Of a stretch of 64,000 nucleotides of DNA, positions 11,404-22,708 are shown piece by piece. The DNA lies in NCBI GenBank assembly GCA_028386065.3, contig JAKUCV010002385.1:1-64000 (forward strand), written 5' to 3'. This DNA is from Turnera subulata. Taxonomy: Eukaryota > Streptophyta > Magnoliopsida > Malpighiales > Passifloraceae. The position numbers were made by a program, and so were the translations under genes. Within the stretch, counting starts at the first letter, position 1; each line of letters begins with the position of its first letter. The notes beneath the pieces were generated by a model. The model did not search any database. It was not told the DNA's origin and saw only the letters and a program-made list of their open reading frames with translations.

Positions 11404-11690
11404 TATCAAGTAAGCATATTTTTATATTTTTTTTTAAATTACGATTGGGCTATGAAAAGGCCCATTATATTTATTTTCTTGCTTTAATTTACGTTTTAAT
11501 TGGGCTTGTACAAGGCCCATTGCATTTAATTTTTGTTTATTTAATTTTAATTGGGCTAATTAATAAAAGGCCCATGTTTCTTTTTAAGTATTTTATTTAT
11601 TTAATTTTGGAATTATGTTACAAATATTGGAGGCCCCTAAAATTTTCGAAAGAAATTTGTTATGGGCGCTGAAATGCATTTCAATGCAAA

Positions 11691-12296
11691 TAGTCTAGAA
11701 GACTAAATAAAAGAGTCTAGAAGACTCAATAAAAGAAACTAAAACGAAGACCGGAAGTCTTACTGCCAAAAGATCCAGAAGATTTTTGAGAAAAAATTAA
11801 AAAAAAAATATGACCACCAAAAGATGGATATTGTATGACCACCAGAAGATGGACACTGTGCTTATCTTGCTACCCTGAAGGTGCAAGCCAATATATGTTG
11901 AATAATTTTATTTTATGTTCAACTTTATTATTATGTGTTATATTTTATTTTATTTACTTTATAGTATGTTATAATCGTTTCTAGAATAATGGTTCAGGCA
12001 TTTGTCCTGGAGACAATGCAAGTTGACATCCAAGGGGGAGAGTTATATGTGTGGATGTCAACTATTTCACATAACATGTACAATCTGAAAAATGAGAAAA
12101 AGATTACGCTCCAGAAGAGCATAAGTTTGAATATGTTCTTGAAGAACGCATGCTTTACTATGATCTAGAAGATCATATATTTACGCTCTGGAAGAGCAAA
12201 TACTCTTGAAGAGTACTGAAGCTCCCACTCACAGTAATAAAAGATATTATTATGGATCCCGTTAAACTGACTCTGCTCTATTCCCTGAAGCGAATA
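11691..12296 (+). repeat. YNGAA-loop mini-hairpins (copy 2, leader cluster)
   Basis: Perfect hairpins: 11691-11705 (TAGTC, TAGAA), 11713-11727 (GAGTC, TAGAA), 11747-11761 (AAGAC, CGGAA), 12108-12120 (GCTC, CAGAA), 12135-12147 (GTTC, TTGAA), 12159-12177 (TATGATC, TAGAA), 12185-12197 (GCTC, TGGAA) and 12201-12215 (TACTC, TTGAA). Bulged or wobble versions occur at 11769-11787, 11867-11886 (TTGC, bulge T, ACC stem; CTGAA) and 12279-12296 (TATTC stem). The part of copy 1 that would match lies outside the window. Confidence 0.8.
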
Positions 12297-12445
12297 AGAT
12301 AGTATAATTAATTGTGCCTGTGGCCGTGAATGAGATTATAATTACAAGGCTGAGAGAAAGTGTGCATATTATTATTGCATAATGGATCCATAACTGGATA
12401 ACATTCAAAGAGGAATTGTCCTCATACATAAGTTTATACAGATAT

Positions 12446-13057
12446 TTATCTGTTGGGTACAACATTGACTTTAAAACTCTGAGCCTCGTTGTTGATGTTG
12501 ACCCTAACACTGTCGTTCCAGGAGAACGACATGCCACCCATATTGTTTTCTCCAGGTATCTCAAACCGATTCGTTGCAGGAAAACGGAGTGGGATTACAC
12601 CATGATTTTCTCCTGCTTGCCACAAAGTCTCAATAATCAGTACCATGTTGGGCTTGTACTGATTCTTTAGATCCCTTAAGGTACGCACAAAATCTTGGGA
12701 CCTTCTTGCTACACCCCTGCAATTCCATAGTAAAAGTCGTACCTTAGGCCATGTAGGTGGTAACCCAGTCACCCTTGGGACGCTCCGAGCCATCATGGAA
12801 ACCTGATAATAACTGTTTTCATTTAAAATTTGACATGAAGGCTCTAGCTGAAATTCCTGCAGTCTATTAGATATGAAAAACATAATAGAGTTAGCCGAGC
12901 CATAAAAGGAATCTCTTAGATTGCTTTGGTCCTCTAGGAAGATTGTTTCTTCCATAGGAGTTACAAAGAACCTAGATGAATAAAGTTCATCAACAAACAC
13001 TAAACGAGGAATTCTCGCCAGATCATTCGGTAATTCCTCTTGCTGCTCATTCACCAT
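12446..13057 (-). pseudogene. Antisense LINE endonuclease fragment in copia copy 2 (open frame, 203 codons)
   Basis: An uninterrupted minus-strand frame carries about 110 residues of unknown sequence, then the LINE endonuclease start: an LLLWNCRG motif, a following ET pair, and GGMSFSWND. It stops before the catalytic GDFN and SDH motifs. Compared with copy 1 it lacks the stop at 559 but has lost about 55 bp covering the upstream ATG, so the damage in the two copies is complementary. Antisense orientation within the copia element is the same in both. The N-terminal half could be the end of a LINE ORF1 or unrelated; I do not recognise it. Confidence 0.7.
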
Positions 13058-13216
13058 GCTATAAGCTAACCTATTCCTTCTTGTCTTGTTGAGTTTTTCT
13101 GAATCTTTCTGACTCTACCACTCCCTTCTTACTCTACCACTCCCTTCTTATAGCCTGAGCTTAGAAAGCTATGTGTCAGTTTTTTCAAATGTGAACCCCT
13201 TTTTCTTATCTCTGAA

Positions 13217-13655
13217 AAGATCCAGAAGATTTTTCGGTAACTAAAACTTTGCATTATTTGTCAGTAAACTCCAAAGCTTTTCAATCTTTGAGGTTTTGCT
13301 TTTGGAAAAGTTTGCCCCTACTTTAATTATTGTCCAATAATTCTGATCTTTTTGACATGAGTGGCATAAATAAGCCTAAAATTGACATATATATAGCAGC
13401 CAGAAGCTAGCAATTTTAAGTTATTAAATACAGGATATTCGAGTAATTGAAATTTTCCATATCCAGCCAGAAGCTGGAATGCACTAGCCTGAAGCTAGCA
13501 ATTTTAAGTATATAAAAACACAGTTTGCGTAGCTTGAAGCTGGCACCAACTTGAAGTTGGTTCATGGATTTATTGTTTGGCATGACCGGTTGGGCTATCC
13601 CGGATCAATGATGCACGAAATTTATTTCGTCATTCATTGAAAAACCAGAAGTTTT
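13217..13655 (+). repeat. YNGAA-loop mini-hairpins (copy 2, middle cluster)
   Basis: Hairpins at 13217-13235 (AAAGATC stem with a G-T wobble, CAGAA), 13462-13478 (TCCAGC, CAGAA), 13484-13498 (CTAGC, CTGAA), 13545-13561 (ACCAAC, TTGAA) and 13641-13655 (AAAAC, CAGAA) match positions of the copy 1 cluster. Loops differ between copies while stems stay paired: CTGGA versus CTGAA, and TAGAA versus TTGAA. Further examples lie at 14348-14362, 14603-14617, 15193-15209, 15509-15521, 15583-15604 and 15698-15712. Confidence 0.75.
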
Positions 13656-14879
13656 ATAATCAATGAATTTCCATGTGTTTGTTTGCTGCGAAATTAATTC
13701 GGCCTTCACAAGATGAGATTGGCCTAGAATCACCAGCAATTTTGGAAATAATTCAGGGACATGAACGCGGACTGATAAATCTGCCGTGTTGACCATCTAG
13801 GTAATTTTTATGATGCATTGGCATTGTGCGCACTCATTTTAATGATTAAGCCACTTGCGGGTACATATCCCTACTTATGTTATTAGACTATATGTCTAGA
13901 TAATGCTGGTATATTTCTTCAATGGAAAATGTATATCATTGGTAATAAACCCAAAAAGATCTGGGCGAATATTTCCAATTGATTGCAGGACCATTGTTAA
14001 TGAAGTACTACTGTTTTGAGAAAATGGTATTTTACTTGCAGCAACACCTGTGTGCATCAGGCCAACAAATTATCGTACGGACTCCCCATTTAATTAGTTT
14101 ATGGTCACGAACCTACTAACTCCCTTCTTCGGACCATTGCTTGTACAGTATATAATGCTCCACCACAGCATAGTAAAATTAGTCCTTTAAAGAAGACTGG
14201 GAATATATGTTGAGTATGTTGTGTATGTTGGTCATTAATTAGATGCAAAGTTTACCCAACATAACGGGGAGGAAATAAGCAGCTGGATCAAGATATTATT
14301 GAAATGCATTATCAGTGTATGATTGTTGATCCTCAAACAAATTAGTGTGAACCTGAAGTTCAAAAGATGATTCATTTGCAGAAAAATTGATATGCAATTG
14401 CCTGACACATAAAGTGACCAAATATTATGTACCAGCTGCAAATGCTCCTGTTCAAATTAATGTCCCGAAAGAACAAGTATAGAATGCAAATGAATCCAAA
14501 GTACGCAAGAAATGTAGAATATACTCGGTTCTAAAAAGAAAACAAAATTCTCGATAGAGAAATAGGAGCAAAGAGATAAGATGGCCTTAGTGAGAAAATA
14601 AGACCTCCAATAGAGGTTCAAATTAAAAGTCCTCAAGAAGAGATTTTCTGACACAGTTAATAAAGTTCTAGAAGTAACTCAGGTACCTGATATAAATCAG
14701 TATGATGAGATCTCAATTAATTACACAATGTCAGGAATAAGATGGAACCGACGTGAAATAACCGTCGACGGAATATTTATTTATAATATAACGCTAAATG
14801 AAATGAGGATCATGAACCTACATCTATTGATGAATGTAGGCATAGAATGATTGGACAAAATAGAGAAATATAATTAAAG

Positions 14880-16050
14880 GTTGTGCTAAACTTGCTTGTG
14901 AAGCGAGAAATTTTCGGACCTGTAGTCCGTACACCAGATGGTGTAAAGTTGGTCATAAAATGGGTATTTGTGCGAAAAAGGAAATAAATGGTAAGATATA
15001 AAGCACGGTTTTTAGTATAAGGTTTTACCCAAACGACCTGGTATTAATTGTGAGGAGATATACTCCCCTGTGGTGGATGCAATTATTATTGATAAGTCTG
15101 GCATTATATGAAAAGCATTAGAAATGCATCTAATGGATGCTATTACAGCCTATTTTATTTTTAAGGATCCATAAGTCATGACATATGCATGAGAATCCCT
15201 GAAGGATTCAAGTTGTTTGAAGCAACTAATTCCCGGGAATATACAAAATTTAAGCTAAATTGATCTTTACATGATTTAAACCAATTTAAGTATGCATAGT
15301 ATAAAGTTCATGCATGATTTTATTATTGCTTATGTTGTTTGTTCATATCTATAAGTGAATTTCCATTATTTTTGTGATTTAAATATTATTGGAACTCCTG
15401 AAAAACTTCTGATTGTCGTGCTATGTTTTGAGATGAAAAATCTCATAAAGACTTAGATTGGTCCTGAAGTACCCTATCTAAGTGAAAATCTATATTGCTA
15501 GCAATATAAAGCCTGAAGCTTCGCCATAAACTTGTTAGCAAAATATTATTTTGCTCTAAATTTACGTGAAGCCTGAAGCTCTCCATTATCCAGAAGTATA
15601 ATGGACATGTAATTATTTTAACCCAATAAGTTGAAGGGTACTATAGTTTGTTTTGCAGGTGCAAGTCATTCATATGATCCGTATAAAGTACAAAGCAGAT
15701 ACCAGAAGTATCATGGCAAGCACAAAATACTAGCAAAATGCAGAAGTTGTTATACACGAAGCTAGTCGAGACTGTGCATGGCTACGTTTGAAGATGTTGC
15801 ACCCTCAAGATTCATATGGAAACAATGGCGAGGCAGACACTCCAACTGCTATATCATTGCAACCACAAAAGCAAGATAGCAAGGACCGTGTTCCAACAAC
15901 AAATTATGAAGATGATGTTCCCCCACATTGCCAAATTGAAGGACAGATGTGTCACAATCAGACAAGGCATGCGTCACCAAATGTCACCAGAAGTTGACAT
16001 GCAACAACATCAAGAAATCAAGTGAGGACTAAAATGAGGGGGAGTAGAAT
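14880..16050 (+). pseudogene. Copia pol remnant (RT and RNase H), copy 2
   Basis: It parallels the copy 1 remnant. An RT start block is near 14930-15050 (KWVFVRK-like, then a GFTQ motif), IPEGF near 15190, and a decayed RNase H block from about 15640. The 3' part at 15790-16020 is more scrambled than in copy 1. Multiple stops and shifts exclude function. Confidence 0.8.
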
Positions 16051-16175
16051 ACGCACTGCACTCTTTTTTCCTTCACCAAGTTTTTATCCCACTGAGTTTT
16101 TCTTTGTAAGGTTTTTAATGAGGCAGCTTCCCCAAAGCATATTCTACTCAACACACAATAACGTCCAAGGGGGAG

Positions 16176-16370
16176 TGTTATAAAACGAACGTGGAAAATG
16201 GACGTCACTGTGTCCACCTACCACATCAATATATATTGTACTAATATGCAGTAACGAATAATAACGAAAAACTGAGCTCGGCAGCTCATTCCTTCCCTTC
16301 ACTGTTTCCTTCCTTATTCTCCTCCATTTCTTCCTTTCATTAAACACTAAAACAGGTATTATTTACAACA
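16176..16370 (+). repeat. 3' LTR of copia copy 2 (195 bp)
   Basis: It is preceded directly by the polypurine tract (16167-16175) and followed by the target duplication TTGTG. Its ends are TGTTATAAAACG and TTTACAACA. Confidence 0.95.
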
Positions 16371-16553
16371 TTGTGGGTTTTTATGATTTTTTTCTTTTTT
16401 ACTAGTTTTATGTATTTGAAGCTATGCTCTGTTATTTATAGTAGTCGTAAGTTGGGTAGGAGAGGTGATCTAGTTGTATGGTGTTATGTAATTCGCATTT
16501 GGTAATATATAAGGATATGTTTCGGGGGAAAAAAAAAAAAAGTCAAAGGAAAA

Positions 16554-19500
16554 GGTTAATTTCCAAAAAAAAAAAGTGAAAAGCTTGCTCCAGTTAGCAT
16601 CTTGGGCCAGTTTATTAGGTTGCCGGAATGCTTCTCTCTGTACCCCATAGGCCCATATTGAATTTGGGTTATCACTTTTACTTACGCGCTATTCAAGTCC
16701 TTTTCCGTAGTTGTGCACCACTAATTTTCATTACTGTTTGCGTCGAACCAGTCAACCGCGAATGGGCCCAATAATAATGCACAAAGGTTTCAAGAAGTTT
16801 ATCATTAGGATTTAATTTTCATTTGTCAGACTTTGCTATTCTAGACACAGCCCAAAAATTTGATCCAAATTCAACCGTAAAATCAGAATCTTGGGTCTAT
16901 GAATGGCGATCTTAAAGCCGAGATTGCCAAATTAGACCTGGCTATGCGATGTATTTCAAGTGTATCAATAACATTCTGTTATTCTGTTCCATTTTTTTTT
17001 TAGGAAAACATTCTGTTCCAATATTTTAACATCAGCATATAGAAAAGTAAATAAACAAGTAAAATAATAAACCCATCATAAGTGAACTTTTACTTACGGA
17101 ATACAACATGCTTTATGATATTGCTCGTGGTCGTGGTTAGTATATGTTAGTGGATGATTGGTTTACTACGGCTGTAAAGGTAACTCCAACAGGAATTCCA
17201 CATCGGTTAAAACTCACAACAGATTGTATTTTATAAGAAGAGCCAATGCAAATTATCAGCGTCGGGTCAGGTGGCGCTGCCCTGTTACCAAGCGGGACGC
17301 CAATCAAATGACTTACCACTGGCCTGTGAACGGTTGAAACCTAGACAACAACTGCTTATACAAATAGGCAACGGACACTTGGACACTAACTATATATACA
17401 TGGACAAAGTTTGGACAAATGTTCATATTTTTTTTGGTACATGGGAATCCTAACAACTACTTATAAAATCTCATTCTATCCCCAATCCACCTACAATCCC
17501 ACCATTGGATTGAACCATGACCTCTTGGACAAATATTTATATGACACGGAAAAAAAGAGACACAAACACATTTAAGGAAATTAAGATGTATACAAAAGAA
17601 ATGACTCATAAAATTAATAATTTTTTTTAGTACATAAGTTTTTTTAAAAAATAAAAAAAATAGAGAGAAATGTTTTAAACTAATAAAATTGGTGATATTA
17701 AAATAATTATGGAGAAATATAAAATCAAAGTACAGCATGAAACAATTAAAAAAATTAATAAAATATTTTCCTTGATAAAATTTTGGAAAGTGGCATTATT
17801 GTTCTTGGAAGTATATCGATTTACTAAGTTGTTGCCTTTCCGCGCGTGACAGATGTGGGGGTTTTTAATGCGGAGAAAATATGTCATATTTATGAGTTAG
17901 TATATTTGTAATTTTATTTTCAAATTTTTTAAAAAAATTTTAACAAAATTTTCAGAAATAGCAATAATAATTTTATTTCACACATAAATTTTTAAGTCGA
18001 ATTGCCTACTTATTCGTAAACTTATACAAAAACCATAATATAGTCCTACTAATTTTCTTTTAGTATTGTGTTGGCAGGCCATGTACTGTGGACTCTGGCT
18101 AACCCAATCGGTTCCCATAACGTATGGGTCACAAAGTCTAAAACCCTGCGTATCACCCACAGATCACATTATCTGTTGAGGGGATGTAAATTGTCATGCA
18201 AATAGCTTAGTTATCAAGATAGTGAGACAAGAAAAAAGTACAATGTATGTTATAATAGTTATCGCTGGTAGTGCCTGGTACCCCCAGTGAGTAACTGAGT
18301 ATGATAGTTTTTTTTGGTGTAGGTTATTGTTCCTTGGTGGACATCTAATAAAGAAAAGATGGTGCATGTTATTTCATTTGTTTGCCCGCAGAGTTTGAGT
18401 CTCAATCAAAACAAGTGAAAGTTGTCGTGTGGGGATGGATTAACCATTCCACCGAAGAGAACGACAACAAACAATCAACCAAATTTCACTTTTAGATGCG
18501 GTTGACACTTACCGCTCAACATCTAAAATTCCATGACCATTACTGCTGCCTTAGTGCTTCTTCCGCTAATCCATGACTCTCTCTCCCCCTTGCTTTGTTG
18601 TCCAACAATCGAGAAGAGTGGAAGGGGAAATACGCCCAAACCATCCTCCTCTTAAGTCTTTTCGAGTGAAAAACGTGTCCATGCCTTACAAGGCCCCATG
18701 GGCCCCCAAGTGTTGGTGTCAAGTGCGAAATTCACACACCTAATAATCAATACAATAGTCCTTGTTTGGGCCCACTTCAATTCCTATACAGGCTGAGCTG
18801 GCGGTTTGATCATCCCAAACCAGGGCCCCATGAGACAAAGCAAGCGTCTCCACTGTAGGTGCTCCTTTCCTGTGTCGTGTCTAGCACCCATTTTCTTGGG
18901 TCGTCTATCTTTTTGTGAGCCTTTTGCCATATCACCTGGCTGAATATCCGCCGTTTAGATCTGATTTCTTCTTTCCCAAATTGCTCTGCATTTCGAGACG
19001 TGGCGGTTTATGACGTCCCACGTTTTGATTGTCAGTAATGATTTTTTTGACACTGATTATTAGAAGCACAAGCTTTTCCTAACTACAATAGGTATGATGC
19101 TGCTACTAATACTACTATACTAGTATGGCTTAACAGGTTAGTCCATCTTTAGATAAAGTCAATTACTAGTACCTAATTTCTGCTAAAACAGGAAAAAAAG
19201 GCAATGAGAAAAACAACCGGTCGCGCCATTAACTACATTATAAAGTTGGGTCTCATTTTTTGTCGGGGTTCTTTTTTTCTTTTTGTCATTTGTCAATTTG
19301 TCCAGCTGCATTCAAATTTTATGCTTGATAGTAAGCGGACTAGTAATTCGTAGGCATCTATATAAATATATTAGATTAGAGACCTAGATTTCTAGTGTTG
19401 ACAAGTGACTCTTTAAAAATTGATATGTGGCAATTAATTTTGTCAACAAAATAATTAATGTATTATTTAGTTAATTTAATAAAAAATTTAATATTCTATA

Positions 19501-19756
19501 TTTAATTCTAAATCAATTATTTGTGTGTAAATTGCTAGAGGGAACGTAAGGGCAATGAAAAGGTATAATTGAGCTTAAAAAAAATTAAATGTAGAAAATT
19601 AAGAATGACATGCATCCATACATCAAATTATGAAATGTTTCTTGAAAACCAAAGGTCACATGTATTTAATGTTACAATTTAAAGTTACAATCAATTTTTG
19701 TGCTGTAAAATGAGAAAAACCACACACTATGGCGATCGTATTACTAAGGTAATCTC
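16554..19756. other. Intergenic, AT-rich
   Basis: I found no gene, RNA gene or mobile element with recognisable ends. Short frames at 17137-17319, 17457-17738 and 18540-18722 have no motif. Confidence 0.5.
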
Positions 19757-19768
19757 TTTTTTTTTTTT

Positions 19769-21613
19769 AGGGTAAATCGCATATATGGGGTCTGTACTAT
19801 TTCAAAAGTACCCTTTGGGAGTCTTTACTGTTTTTTGTCCTTTTTACGGGTTTGTACTCTTAGTTCCCGTCCCGTTTAGGGGTCTCGGGCAGCCCCGCTG
19901 ATGACGTGGACTGCCCAGCCCGGAGGTAAAATGCACGGGCCCACATTTTTGTAAGCGTGGCAGCCCGTGAGGCGCGTACTATGCAAGCGCTGTCTACTAT
20001 GCACTGTGGGGCCCACTTCGGATTTTTTTTCTGAAAAAATAATTTTCCTATTTTCCACAATCTAATTTTAATTTGTATTTTTTAAAAAACAGTAATAGCA
20101 TTCAGCCATTCATACATTAATGATAAATACACAACTTGGAGGAATACACATCAACAATCCATGGAGGCCACCGAACAAATCCTGGAAATTTGTTTGACAT
20201 AAACCAAAAAAAGAGGAAAAATCAGTCCCAATTAATCAAAACACCATTAGCTCATGTACCAAAAAAAACACCATTAGCTCAACCATTCAAGTCCTCCACC
20301 GGAAAACACCAGCCAACTCGATTCCAGCCGCACTCAAATCCGCCACCATCCACCTCAACACAACACCACGCCACCATCCACAATCTAAGACAGAAAGATC
20401 AACACCCTCACCAATTAAGAAAAAATAGCAAATAAAGCAAAGAAAAGAGAGAACAAGGAGCCCATCGCCTACCCATGCCTACCCACTGCGCTGCGACCAC
20501 CGGCCACCTCCTCTCCTTGAGATCCTCCTCCTCAGACCGCCTCTCCCCTTCGCACTAGCCCTGCTCCCCGTCACGCTGCAGACGTCGCGCCGCCCAGAAG
20601 GACCCCGACTGGTCTTATCCACCGCAACTGTAGCCGCGAGCAGCGTCGCGACCTCCCCTCTGTAATTCGCCGCCCTTCTCCACCTGCACCCGAGAGAGGA
20701 GCCACGCCTCCTCGTCGTCCATTTCGTGCCACTTCACCTGCAGCTGAGAAGAGGGCCGAGTCGACCCGCCAGCCAACAGCAGCAGATGTGGCGAGCTCCA
20801 CACCCGCTAACCCACCAGCTTCTTTCTCCTCACTCTACACCCAACCCACACAAAAGAAAATTAAATTGAAAAAAATACATACACACAGGGAGTTGCTTGG
20901 GAAAATTTAGGGATTTTGTTCAAAAAAGGAATTAGGAAAGAGCATGGATTTGGGTACGATTGTGGGGTGCTTGAGCATGAGGGAGAAGAAGATGAGGAGG
21001 TTGGGGCGTTTTTTTGGTACCGGGCGTCTTTTGGTACAGGAGCTTGACCATGGCCGCCAACCCCGGGCAGATCTGCTACCGCACCACTTCCTCAGCCGAG
21101 CTCCTCCACGAGTCCAGCCCCAACACCCCGTCGTCGCCTCCTCCCGAAGCAGCCAGCAGCTCCCGACTCCTCCCTCAATTTGGGAGGTTTCGGGATTTTT
21201 GTTTAAGAAGGTGTTTTGATTTTGGTGGGTATAAGGGGTGTTGCTCATTGATTTAATCGTGGGTAGGGGTGGTTTAATTTGTTTAAAAATTTCAAATTAG
21301 TGAATTTAATAAAATGAAATATGAAATTTAATAAATTGTAATTTTTTTCAGAAAAAAATCGTTGGTGGGTCCCACCATGCCATGCTGGACGGTTACGTGG
21401 ACGTCACGCGGTTCACGCGCTGCCATGTGCCAAAAAAGAAGGCGCGTGCATTTTACCTCCGGGATGGGCAGTCCACGTCATCAGCGGGGCTGCCCGAGAC
21501 CCCTAAAAGGGACGGGAACTAAGAGTACAGACCCGTAAAAGGGACAAAAAAGAGTACAGGCTCCCAAAGGGTACTTTTGAAACAGTACAGACTCTATATA
21601 TGCGATTTACCCT
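19769..21613. mobile_element. Mutator-like element with long TIRs (Pack-MULE-like)
   Basis: Long terminal inverted repeats begin AGGGTAAATCGCATATAT at 19769 and its complement ends at 21613. The arms stay clearly alignable for about 180 bp and more loosely to about 270 bp (19769-20045 and 21340-21613). Both ends abut T-runs, so a 9-bp target duplication of T's is possible but cannot be proved. The 1.3-kb interior has no transposase motif. It is GC-rich and gene-like at 20450-20800 and 21040-21200, as in Pack-MULEs that carry captured host exons. Confidence 0.75.
21050..21256 (+). CDS. Small frame inside the MULE, possible captured exon
   Basis: An ATG in good context (ACCATGGCC) opens a frame of about 68 codons, rich in Ser and Pro in its middle. 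I do not recognise the protein. High GC against an AT-rich background and its position inside a MULE suggest a captured gene 5' exon rather than a resident gene. Expression is not implied. Confidence 0.3.
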   Translation: MAANPGQICYRTTSSAELLHESSPNTPSSPPPEAASSSRLLPQFGRFRDFCLRRCFDFGGYKGCCSLI

Positions 21614-22318
21614 TTTTTTTTTACAACTAAACAAAACCATGTTTCATGTTTTAGAGAATTGGTTACTTATGCATAGTTAAACTTCTGAATTTTCAGGGCA
21701 AAATAAAAAAATTATGCTTCATTCACAATCAAGAAATAAAACCCAAGACAAACAATATAACCTACAAGGAGATTCAAGGTAAGCTTTCAATTCCTCTCAA
21801 TATAGTTATACTGTTCCTATTTTAGTATTTGTATTTTAGAGTAGGAAATACCTTTTCAATTGCTTTTGTCTCCATCGGTAAAATTAACTAAATATTCGTG
21901 TGCAACACGGTATAAATCAATTAACACACAAACACGTGTGTAATACTTGTAGTTGCCTAGTTTAGATATTAAAACATATGTATAACTTAACATTTAAGAA
22001 TACTAGCTAAAATTTTATAAATTGAATGGTAGTTGTTATTACTAATAGGAAGGAAACAAGACTCTGGTTACGGCCCACTACTTACAAAGTGGCCACGTAG
22101 CCTTTTTACTACTACTATTTTGGGCCCACCCAACAAGTACCTCTTGATTCCTTGTACGACGACTCTGTGAATCTACTATTACATGCCTGGTGATTAACAC
22201 AAAGGTCACTGCCCAATTACCATCTCCCACATCACACAAACATCAAATCCATCCAACCAAGCGAAGCGTACAGTACACACTATAATATTAATATCAGATG
22301 ATGCCCGCTCTCCCCTCC

Positions 22319-22325
22319 TTATAAA
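22319..22325 (+). promoter_or_regulatory. Probable TATA box of the PP2C gene
   Basis: TATAAAG lies about 385 bp upstream of the ATG, implying a leader of roughly 350 nt. An ABRE core ACGTGTC is at 22584-22590 and a (CT)16 microsatellite at 22675-22706, directly before the start codon. Confidence 0.45.
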
Positions 22326-22670
22326 GTAGTACTAACAAGGAATAATGCACTGCCTTTGCCTTGGGGTCCTCCTCTCAAAGAGTCCACCACCAGCGTGGCA
22401 CCGCCAGATCGAGGGAGACACATGGCACAAAATCCAGCCAGTACGACTTTGCGAAGTTTGCAATCAATTGATTCTGTTTGATTTTTCTCTCCCCCAAAAA
22501 TTTTAAATCAATCAAATTCAATACAAAGTACCACATCACACAAAAGATGCGTGCGTGACCGGGCTCAATATATCTCCTCTCACACGTGTCGCCCTCCTAT
22601 CAGTAGCTCCCCCTTCCCCTCTTTTTTTTCTTCTTTTTCCTTTTTATCTTCCCCTCCCTCCCCTTCCCTC

Positions 22671-22674
<4 letters not shown>

Positions 22675-22706
<32 letters not shown>
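22675..22706 (+). repeat. (CT)16 microsatellite in the PP2C 5' leader
   Basis: A perfect CT run ends two bases before the ATG at 22709. CT tracts are common in plant 5' leaders. This one is likely to be length-polymorphic. Confidence 0.9.
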
Positions 22707-22707
<1 letters not shown>

Positions 22708-22708
22708 A

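Larger units (their letters stand above)
10161..16370 (+). mobile_element. Complete Ty1/copia element (copy 2), degenerate coding
   Basis: Two 195-bp LTRs (10161-10355 and 16176-16370) begin TGTTATAAAACG and end TTTACAACA. The element is flanked by a perfect 5-bp target duplication TTGTG (10156-10160 and 16371-16375). A polypurine tract AAGGGGGAG (16167-16175) abuts the 3' LTR. The internal region runs: GC-rich leader, TGGGCC-rich part, purine tract, hairpin clusters, antisense LINE fragment, more hairpins, decayed RT and RNase H. No gag or protease frame is intact, so mobilisation would have needed a helper. The LTRs are nearly identical, which points to fairly recent insertion. Confidence 0.95.
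9164..16542 (+). mobile_element. Poly-A retroposon interrupted by copia copy 2
   Basis: The 11-bp word TCAAAGGAAAA occurs at 9153-9163 and again at 16543-16553, just after an A-run (about 16529-16541). This fits the target duplication of a non-LTR insertion on the + strand. Removing the copia element leaves about 1.16 kb: 9164-10160 plus 16376-16542. The left part includes a GC-rich stretch (9780-9900) and a short frame at 9952-10239 with no family I can name. The tail reads ATATGTTTCGG before the A-run, much like the 3' end of the insert at 40082-40914. The type of source sequence is unknown. Confidence 0.5.
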
